DNA from: Psychrobacillus sp. FSL H8-0483
Lineage (GTDB): Bacteria; Bacillota; Bacilli; Bacillales_A; Planococcaceae
Reading direction: 5' to 3'
NCBI RefSeq assembly: GCF_038637725.1
Contig: NZ_CP152052.1
Coordinates: 1,595,501-1,659,500, forward strand
Length of the DNA stretch: 64,000 bases
The notes below the pieces were generated by a model that was given only the letters and a program-made list of their open reading frames with translations, searched no databases and had not been told where the DNA came from. Below are positions 57,565 through 64,000 of the stretch, one piece after another; position 1 is the first letter of the stretch, and each line of letters starts with the position of its first letter. Position numbers and translations under genes: made by a program.

Positions 57565-58828
57565 AAATAAGCTAATGCAAATGAAAGGCCTTGTTAAAAA
57601 GAATTTGCCAAACGAGCCACCTAAAAAGGAAGTGCCAACTGCTGCACTTCCTTTTTATGCAGAACAATGGGAAAACGCAGGGCTAAAACTAGTCAAAGAT
57701 GAACGCGGTTTTTTATTTGTGAAAGAAACATTTTATACAGACGAGCATATACATGGAAATATTGGGCTACATAAATTAGAAGAAGCAATTTTGTTCATGC
57801 GTGAAATGTACCCGGATCACCCATTAACGATTAGTCCAGATGCTCCTTTTAGTTTTTATGATACGGAAACAACAGGATTAAAAGGGACAGGAGTACTAAT
57901 CTTCTTGAATGGTGTGTTAAAAAAAGAAGAGAAAGGTTTTTTATTGACCCAATATGTGCTTGCCGATCCTAGTCAAGAACCTTCTTTCTTATTGGCCACT
58001 GATTTTTGGAAAACTTCCCAAACAATCATTACGTACAATGGAAAAAGTTTTGATTTACCGCAATTAGTAACCAGATGGACGATGAACAGAAAGGCAATTC
58101 CTCCTTTAAAAGAACATGCACAAATAGATCTTATGCATTCTTCTAAAAGAATTTGGAAAGGTGATCTGGAACGATTTAAGCTAAAACAAGTGGAAGAGAT
58201 GAAGCTTGGTTTCAGGAGAGAAAATGATATTCCTGGGCATCTGGCTCCTATTATTTATTTTGATGCTGTGAAGCACGGGGACCCTACTAATTTGATGAAA
58301 GTTTTAAAGCATAATGAGTGGGATATTCTATCTTTAGTAACTTTATATATTTTATCTGTAGAGATACTAAAAGAGAAAGAGGTACAGGAATCGGCCATTA
58401 CGTACACGAATATTGGGAAATGGTTTCGAGATTTAAAAACAATGGATGCTAGCATTGATTGGTTTCAATTTGTAGTAGACCAATTTTCCGAAGAAGAAGT
58501 GAGCTTAGCTTATTATTACGTCGGATTATATTTGAAGAGAAAGCAATTACCAGATGAAAGCATTCAAGCTTTTCATGAATCATTGAAAGAAATAGTTGGG
58601 AAATATCGTGTAGAAGTGTATATCGAGCTTGCAAAACTCTATGAACATCAAAAGAAGGATTACGATATGGCACTAGAAATGACTCTAGAATGTTTAGATT
58701 ACGTAGCTAGATGGAATAGTGACAGGAAATTGCGTGTAATGCTGGAACTTCAAAAGAGAAAGATGAGAATAATACGGAAATTAAATATTTCCCGGGAAAG
58801 CGCACAACCTAACAAAAAGCGCGTTTAA
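57554..58828 (+). CDS. yprB: YprB/MrfB-like exonuclease
   Basis: The 424-residue protein has an N-terminal RNase H-like exonuclease with [14 protein letters not shown] (DxE), [11 protein letters not shown] and [11 protein letters not shown] (about residues 95-275), followed by TPR-like helices (about 290-395). In B. subtilis the pair YprA-YprB (MrfA-MrfB) repairs mitomycin damage. It overlaps the yprA end by 11 bases, so the two are coupled. Confidence 0.92.
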   Translation: MSYENKLMQMKGLVKKNLPNEPPKKEVPTAALPFYAEQWENAGLKLVKDERGFLFVKETFYTDEHIHGNIGLHKLEEAILFMREMYPDHPLTISPDAPFSFYDTETTGLKGTGVLIFLNGVLKKEEKGFLLTQYVLADPSQEPSFLLATDFWKTSQTIITYNGKSFDLPQLVTRWTMNRKAIPPLKEHAQIDLMHSSKRIWKGDLERFKLKQVEEMKLGFRRENDIPGHLAPIIYFDAVKHGDPTNLMKVLKHNEWDILSLVTLYILSVEILKEKEVQESAITYTNIGKWFRDLKTMDASIDWFQFVVDQFSEEEVSLAYYYVGLYLKRKQLPDESIQAFHESLKEIVGKYRVEVYIELAKLYEHQKKDYDMALEMTLECLDYVARWNSDRKLRVMLELQKRKMRIIRKLNISRESAQPNKKRV

Positions 58829-58907
58829 TTACCTTAAAAAGCTCCATTATTCGACATCATTATGCTATAATACGGTTAGCGAAATGTACATGGAAGGAAG
58901 ATGCCAC

Positions 58908-59201
58908 ATGGAATTAAAACTAAAGGCTTCAGATATACTTGAAAGAGAATTTAAAACTGGCCTAAGAGGCTACAATCAAGAAGAAGTAGACATTTTTTTA
59001 GATGACATCATTCAAGACTATGAAGCATTTGAGAAAAAAATTTCCCAACTTCAACTAGAAAATAAGCAACTAAAAGAGGAAATAGCAGAGGTTCCAAAGC
59101 GAACTGCACCAGCACCACAAACTGGCGCAACTAACTTTGATATTTTAAAAAGACTTTCTCATTTAGAGAAACATGTGTTCGGGAGTAAATTGTACGAATA
59201 A
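58908..59201 (+). CDS. gpsB: cell division protein GpsB
   Basis: A DivIVA-like coiled-coil protein that shuttles PBP1 between septum and side wall. The 97-residue protein has [20 protein letters not shown], a coiled coil (about 30-65) and the C-terminal hexamerising [23 protein letters not shown] 58908 has GGAAGGA upstream, and the frame opens at 58884. Its link with PonA, encoded above, is functional. Confidence 0.95.
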   Translation: MELKLKASDILEREFKTGLRGYNQEEVDIFLDDIIQDYEAFEKKISQLQLENKQLKEEIAEVPKRTAPAPQTGATNFDILKRLSHLEKHVFGSKLYE

Positions 59202-59256
59202 TTATATTAATAAAGAATCATTGTTTATATGACGTATATCGTATATACTAGTTTTA

Positions 59257-59657
59257 CCACTTATATATTCGGGCAATCGCTGCAATGCTAGACATTGTAG
59301 AGGAAAGTCCATGCTCACACAATTCTGCGATGAATGTAGTGTTCGTGCTTAGTGAAAAAATAAACTAAGGCAGCTAAATTAGCTGACGGCGGGATGAAGG
59401 CCTAAGTCTTAGGATATGGCTGACAATCTCTGAAAGTGCCACAGTGACGGAGCTGTATAGGAAACTATACAGGTGGAACGGGTAAACCCCACGAGTGAGA
59501 AACCCAAATTATGGTAGGGGCATTTTCTTGAAGGAATTGAACGGATAGAAGAACAGGAATATTCCTGTAGATAGATGATTGCCGTCCACAAGGTACGAGG
59601 TAAAGCACCGTTTGAGTACTGTGGAAACAAAACATGGCTTATTGAGTGTATGAGTGG
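59257..59657 (+). ncRNA. rnpB: RNase P RNA, bacterial B type
   Basis: The RNA is the catalytic subunit for tRNA 5' maturation. It has GAGGAAAGTCCATGCTC, GAAAGTGCCACAGTGACGGA, GAGAAACCCAAATT, AGATAGATGATTGCCG and AAACATGGCTTA, the universally conserved segments. The 5' end CCACTTATA pairs with 3' TATGAGTGG, which sets the ends at 59257 and 59657 (401 nucleotides). It follows gpsB as in B. subtilis. Confidence 0.97.
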
Positions 59658-59676
59658 CTATATTTAATAATTAAGA

Positions 59677-59704
59677 AGCTCTCCAATCTCGGAGGGCTTT
59701 TCTA
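59677..59704 (+). terminator. terminator of rnpB
   Basis: AGCTCTCC pairs with GGAGGGCT, then TTTTCT. It lies within the upstream open frame of the next gene, which supports that gene's later start. Confidence 0.8.
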
Positions 59705-59768
59705 TTCTAAAGAAATTGTTGTTGTAATCCAATATAAAGAGATATTTTACGAAGGCAGGGCATTGAGT

Positions 59769-61496
59769 GTGAAGAACCAGCAAGCACCTGAAAACTTTTA
59801 TTTATATCCAAATAACTTAGTGGAGACAATATTTCATTCTACTACAGAAGGTATTATGATTACGGATGCTGAGATGCGTATCTCACTGGTCAATTCTGCC
59901 TTTGAGTCGCTTACGGGATACATAATGGAAGAAGTTCGTGGGAAAACACCAAAATTATTACAATCTGGAAAACAAGATGCATCTTTTTATAAAAAAATGT
60001 GGGAAGATTTAAACAATAAAGGTGTTTGGCGAGGAGAAATTTGGAATAGACGTAAAAATGGTGACATTTATCCTGAAATATTAACGATTACTAGTATCGT
60101 TGATACCGAAGGGAAGTTAACCAATTACTTTGGTATTTTTTCGGACATTTCCAACAAAAAAGTAATAGAGAAGGAACTGGAAGAGCTAACACTTACCGAC
60201 CAGTTGACGAGCATATCAAATAGAAGCTCTTTTAACGAGTTGTTATTTAATTTAATTACCGATTCAAAAAATAGTCCTTCTAAACATGCTATTCTTTTTA
60301 TTGATTTAGATCGCTTTAAACAAATCAATGAAACATTAGGAAATGAAGTGGGCGATTTACTTTTAATTGAAGTCGCAAATCGGATTAATACAGTTGTAAG
60401 GGGTACCGACATCTTTGCAAGGTACGGTGGAGATGAGTTTTTATTAGCAATTAACAGTATGGAACATCAAAAAGAAGCGGTTCATTTTGCGAAAGATGTA
60501 ATAAAAAAATTAAATAAGCCTTTTTATATTAATGAAGAAGAAATTTATATCACATCTAGTATAGGAATTAGCATTTATCCGCAAGATGGAGTAGAGGTAG
60601 AAAAGCTCATACACAAAGCGGATAAAGCCATGTATTTTGCTAAGCAAAATGGACGAAATCAATACGCTTTTTATTTCGAAGAGTTAAAAAGGGATTCCAA
60701 GCGATTACTTCTTTTAGAAGCAGAACTGAGAAAAGCCATTCAAGCAAAAAAAATTACGATTGCATACCAACCAAAAGTTTCTGTAGATAAACAAGAAATA
60801 ATAGGTGTAGAGGCGCTTGTAAGATGGACAAGTGATAAATTAGGGTTTGTATCTCCTGGAGAATTTATTCCGTTAGCAGAGGATACAGGATTAATCATCC
60901 CATTAAGCGAATTAATTATTGAAAAGGTATGTCTGGATATATTGGATTGGAGAAAAGAAGGGATAAATAAATTGCCCGTATCCATTAATATAGCAGCACT
61001 TCACTTTCAGCAGGATGATTTTATTGAAAGAATAAATGAGATTGTCATGCAGTATAATTGTAGTCCACAGCAACTTGAATTGGAATTGACGGAACGTACC
61101 GTCATGCATGATTCAGAAGGTATTGTAAGTAAATTAATTAAGCTTAAAAATATGGGCTTTAAAATTTCCATTGATGATTTTGGAACAGGCTATTCTTCCT
61201 TAAGTTATTTAAATCGTTTTCCTTTAAACTATTTGAAAATTGATAGTAGCTTTATACAACGAATTACTTCTTTAAAAGATAAGCAAGCAATTGTCGATTC
61301 TATTATTTTGATGGCGCATCGATTGCATTTAAAAGTGGTTGCTGAAGGAGTAGAAACAAAGGATCAAGTAAAACTTTTAAAGGAAATGGATTGTGATATT
61401 ATTCAAGGATATTATTATAGCAAGCCAATTCCTAGTACAGAGCTTTTGGATTTCTTAGAGCTTTGGGATATTCATAAGCAAGAGGGGAATATATAA
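59769..61496 (+). CDS. PAS-GGDEF-EAL protein (cyclic di-GMP turnover)
   Basis: The 575-residue cytosolic protein has a PAS domain (about 12-135; VNSAFESLTGYIMEEVRGK), a diguanylate cyclase with intact GGDEF at 220-224, and an EAL phosphodiesterase with intact EAL (348-350), ELTERTV, DDFGTGYSSL and AEGVET. Both halves could be active. No membrane segment is present. GTG 59769 has GAAGGCAGGG upstream; earlier starts lie inside rnpB or its terminator. It is inserted between rnpB and the rlmL-like gene, where B. subtilis has no such gene. Confidence 0.88.
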   Translation: MKNQQAPENFYLYPNNLVETIFHSTTEGIMITDAEMRISLVNSAFESLTGYIMEEVRGKTPKLLQSGKQDASFYKKMWEDLNNKGVWRGEIWNRRKNGDIYPEILTITSIVDTEGKLTNYFGIFSDISNKKVIEKELEELTLTDQLTSISNRSSFNELLFNLITDSKNSPSKHAILFIDLDRFKQINETLGNEVGDLLLIEVANRINTVVRGTDIFARYGGDEFLLAINSMEHQKEAVHFAKDVIKKLNKPFYINEEEIYITSSIGISIYPQDGVEVEKLIHKADKAMYFAKQNGRNQYAFYFEELKRDSKRLLLLEAELRKAIQAKKITIAYQPKVSVDKQEIIGVEALVRWTSDKLGFVSPGEFIPLAEDTGLIIPLSELIIEKVCLDILDWRKEGINKLPVSINIAALHFQQDDFIERINEIVMQYNCSPQQLELELTERTVMHDSEGIVSKLIKLKNMGFKISIDDFGTGYSSLSYLNRFPLNYLKIDSSFIQRITSLKDKQAIVDSIILMAHRLHLKVVAEGVETKDQVKLLKEMDCDIIQGYYYSKPIPSTELLDFLELWDIHKQEGNI

Positions 61497-62623
61497 TGAC
61501 AACATTTAAATTAGTAGCAACTTCCGCAATGGGTTTAGAATCTATCGTTGCAGATGAAGTAAAAGCATTAGGGTATGAGACAACAACAGAAAATGGAAAG
61601 GTATACTTCGAAGGGGACGAACGCGCAATTGCACGAGCAAATATTTGGCTACGTGTTGCAGACCGAGTAAAGATAGTTGCAGCTCAATTTCCCGCGCGAA
61701 CATTCGATGAACTTTTTGAACGAACAAAAGCAGTACAGTGGGAGAAATTTTTACCTGTAGATGCAGCATTTCCGGTTCAAGGGAAATCCGTTAAATCGAC
61801 GTTATTCAGTGTGCCCGATTGCCAAGCAATTGTGAAAAAAGCAGTTGTGGAGAGATTGAAGCTTGCACATAAACGAATTGGCTTTTTAGATGAGTCAGGT
61901 GCAACATATAAGTTAGAAATTAGCATTCTAAAAGATATTGCGACGATTACTCTTGATACAAGTGGCGCAGGGCTTCATAAACGGGGATATCGCCATGGAC
62001 AAGGGGAAGCTCCATTAAAAGAAACCCTTGCAGCAGCACTTGTAAAAATATCTAAATGGAGTCCGAATCGTCCATTTGTGGATCCATTTTGTGGTTCGGG
62101 TACAATCCCGATTGAAGCTGCAATGATCGGACAAAATATTGCTCCAGGCTTTAATCGTGATTTTCACAGCGAAGCGTGGTCTTGGATGCCGAAAACTATT
62201 TGGGAAGATGTTCGAAATGAAGCGGAATCTCTTGCTAATTATGATCAAGAGCTTCAAATCTTTGGGTCCGATATCGACCATAAGATGATTCAAATAGCAG
62301 AGCAAAACGCTTTTGAATCTGGTTTTGCAGATTTGATATCTTTCAAACAAATGCAGGCTTCTGATTTTTCCACTACCTTAACTGATGGTGTAATGATTGG
62401 AAATCCTCCGTATGGAGAGCGTATTGGGGAAGTTGAGGAAATAGAAAAAGTGATAAGTGATATGGGACATATAATGAGCCAACATCCAACATGGTCCGTT
62501 TACATGCTTTCTTCTATGGAAAACTTCGAAAATGTGTATGGTCAAAGAGCTACGAAGAAACGAAAATTATTTAATGGTTTTATTCGAACAGATTACTATC
62601 AGTTCTGGGGTAAACGTTCATAA
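61496..62623 (+). CDS. rlmL: 23S rRNA guanine-N2 methyltransferase, RlmL-type (YpsC)
   Basis: The 375-residue protein has an N-terminal THUMP domain (about 1-160) and a SAM-dependent methyltransferase with FVDPFCGSGTIPIEAAMI and catalytic IGNPPYGERIG (NPPY). The family modifies guanine in 23S rRNA; the precise position cannot be read from sequence. It shares its first base with the stop codon of the PAS-GGDEF-EAL gene. Confidence 0.92.
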   Translation: MTTFKLVATSAMGLESIVADEVKALGYETTTENGKVYFEGDERAIARANIWLRVADRVKIVAAQFPARTFDELFERTKAVQWEKFLPVDAAFPVQGKSVKSTLFSVPDCQAIVKKAVVERLKLAHKRIGFLDESGATYKLEISILKDIATITLDTSGAGLHKRGYRHGQGEAPLKETLAAALVKISKWSPNRPFVDPFCGSGTIPIEAAMIGQNIAPGFNRDFHSEAWSWMPKTIWEDVRNEAESLANYDQELQIFGSDIDHKMIQIAEQNAFESGFADLISFKQMQASDFSTTLTDGVMIGNPPYGERIGEVEEIEKVISDMGHIMSQHPTWSVYMLSSMENFENVYGQRATKKRKLFNGFIRTDYYQFWGKRS

Positions 62624-62660
62624 CAGTAAGGGAGACTAGGTTCTCCCTTGCTGTTATATT
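62622..62660 (+). terminator. terminator after rlmL
   Basis: AACAGTAAGGGAGA pairs with TCTCCCTTGCTGTT, followed by ATATTATT. The T run is weak. Confidence 0.7.
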
Positions 62661-62678
62661 ATTATTCAAGGGAGTTTT

Positions 62679-64000
62679 ATGATGAAACAAGCTTTGCCAT
62701 TCCAACTTACAAAAGACCGTTCTTTCTTCGAATCACTAGGAGATTGGATGGGTGATGTCTTATATGATGAATTACCTGAAAAAGGATTTGAATGCCGTGA
62801 TGAACAAATTTTCATGGCGTATCAAATTGAGAAGGCGTTAAAGGAAAAAAATGTTCTATTTGCAGAAGCGGGCGTAGGTACTGGGAAAACGATTGCTTAT
62901 TTATTGCCAGCTATTTCATATGCACGTTATACCGGAAAACCTGCTTTAATTGCCTGTGCGGATGAAACGCTTATTGAACAATTAGTAAAAGAAGCAGGAG
63001 ATATTTTTAAGCTTCAAAACTACTTAGATATTAAAATTGATGTTCGTTTAGCGAAATCTCGCGATCAGTACCTATGCTTAAAACGCCTAGAAGAAGCGCA
63101 AAAGGATGGAGACAATGATCATTTTTTAGAGGAAATTGAAGACCAAATACCAGATTTCGTGTATGGACATTCTTCTCTACAAAAAATCTACCCATTTGGA
63201 GAGCGTAGCCAATTTCCTGGTGTAAGTGATGAAGATTGGCAAAAAGTAAATTATCATCCGACGCAACAGTGTATGGTTTGTGATGTTCGAAATCGATGTG
63301 GGCAAACCATTCACCGTCAACATTACCGTGAATCTACGGACTTAGTCATTTGCTCACATGAGTTTTTAATGGAACATATTTGGACAAAAGAATCACGTGT
63401 CCGTGAAGGTCAGTTGCCTCTATTACCAGAAGTTTCGATGATTGTATTAGATGAAGGTCACTTACTCGAATTTGCAGCCCAAAAAGCATTAACATACGAA
63501 GTACAAAGTGAAACGTTAATTCGCTTACTAGAAAGAGTAATGGTCGATGGGGTTCGTGAGAAGACACTAAATCTGATGGAAGTGTTACAAGAAACACATG
63601 ATAAGATTTTCGGGCTTTTACGCTTAAGCAGTAATTCAGAAGAAACGGAACGTATGAAAATAGATAAAACGCCAGAATTAATTCAGCTATGTAAGCAAGC
63701 CATTCGAATTACGAATGATTTGTTAGAGGAATTTGTATTTGAGTCAGAGTTATATACGATACCTGAATATGAATTACGTATGGTGGAAGAATTTTTAGAG
63801 CAGTATTCCTTCTCACTTCGTTTATTTACAGAAAAAGGTGACGGAGTAGAGTGGCTTGAAATAATTGACGGGTATGAAACGTTAATCATTATGCCTCGCC
63901 TTGTAACGGATATTTTACATGAGAAATTATTTACATCTAAATTACCTATTATCTTCTCGTCTGCTACTTTATCGATTGAAAAAGACTTTACGTATATTGC
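62679..64000 (+). CDS. DinG-like ATP-dependent helicase (YpvA-like), 5' part
   Basis: An XPD-like SF2 helicase cut by the window end. 440 residues are visible: Walker A EAGVGTGKTIAYLLP near residue 64, the 4Fe-4S-type cysteines in QCMVCDVRNRCGQ and CLKRLEEAQ, DEGHLLEFAAQ (DEGH box) and FSSATL. Unlike the first DinG at 26819 it has no exonuclease domain but retains a Cys cluster. A YpvA-type protein occurs at this place in B. subtilis. ATG 62679 or 62682, with GGGAG upstream. Confidence 0.88.
   Translation, partial: MMKQALPFQLTKDRSFFESLGDWMGDVLYDELPEKGFECRDEQIFMAYQIEKALKEKNVLFAEAGVGTGKTIAYLLPAISYARYTGKPALIACADETLIEQLVKEAGDIFKLQNYLDIKIDVRLAKSRDQYLCLKRLEEAQKDGDNDHFLEEIEDQIPDFVYGHSSLQKIYPFGERSQFPGVSDEDWQKVNYHPTQQCMVCDVRNRCGQTIHRQHYRESTDLVICSHEFLMEHIWTKESRVREGQLPLLPEVSMIVLDEGHLLEFAAQKALTYEVQSETLIRLLERVMVDGVREKTLNLMEVLQETHDKIFGLLRLSSNSEETERMKIDKTPELIQLCKQAIRITNDLLEEFVFESELYTIPEYELRMVEEFLEQYSFSLRLFTEKGDGVEWLEIIDGYETLIIMPRLVTDILHEKLFTSKLPIIFSSATLSIEKDFTYI

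Noticed and set aside
59646-59768. N-terminal extension of the PAS-GGDEF-EAL protein
   Set aside because: It would begin inside the 3' end of rnpB and run through the rnpB terminator. GTG 59769 has its own ribosome site.

Overview
The window is about 64 kb of low-GC Firmicute chromosome. Gene content and order match the Bacillus subtilis mtrA-to-ypvA region, and the organism is most probably a spore-forming member of Bacillales, family Planococcaceae (a Psychrobacillus- or Lysinibacillus-like genus; this placement is an inference from protein resemblance and codon bias). Supporting signs are TRAP (MtrB), HepS/MenG/HepT for menaquinone-7, the Bacillus-type QcrABC bc complex, BshA for bacillithiol, a B-type RNase P RNA, GpsB, RecU and a likely SspO spore protein.

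Core block 1 (140-33282) runs almost entirely on the plus strand: folE-mtrB, hepS-menG-hepT, ndk, cheR, aroC-aroB-aroH, hisC-tyrA-aroA, ypiA-ypiB-ypiF, qcrABC, ypjA, a YugP-like peptidase, ypjC (minus), ypjD-dapB-mgsA-bshA-cca-birA, panBCD, dinG-ypmA-ypmB-asnS-dnaD-nth-ypoC. Compared with B. subtilis, the trp operon (between aroH and hisC), bshB1 (between mgsA and bshA), ypjB and aspB are missing from their usual places. A decayed GH16-type glucanase lies between aroA and ypiA. A GC-rich intergenic repeat lies after panD. A structured leader with an attenuator-like hairpin precedes panB.

The accessory island (about 33.3-51.1 kb) separates ypoC from ponA, which are neighbours in B. subtilis. 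Its left part carries a membrane protein, a sugar-dehydrogenase-like beta-propeller, a four-gene lipoprotein/DUF350/unknown/glutathionylspermidine-synthase-like operon, and an SLH-domain surface protein, with an IS3 relic. A broken tyrosine recombinase follows. From about 41.6 to 50.7 kb there is a cassette-like series of mostly small single genes (DUF5412-like, DinB/DUF1572, tiny membrane proteins, P-loop kinase-like, Nudix, lipoprotein, DUF3139). These genes are separated by copies of a roughly 90-bp composite repeat made of two inverted-repeat half elements flanking a terminator-like hairpin. A chemoreceptor and an SspO-like gene lie on the minus strand inside this part, with an IS66 relic.

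Core block 2 (51.1-64 kb) holds ponA and recU (minus), then yppE-yprA-yprB, gpsB, rnpB, a PAS-GGDEF-EAL protein, an RlmL-type methyltransferase, and a second DinG-like helicase (YpvA-like) cut by the window end.

The core genes link chorismate and aromatic amino-acid synthesis, menaquinone and bc-complex respiration, pantothenate and lysine precursors, tRNA and DNA repair, and cell-wall synthesis. The island is the variable part, and its repeat-bounded layout is the most unusual thing in the window.
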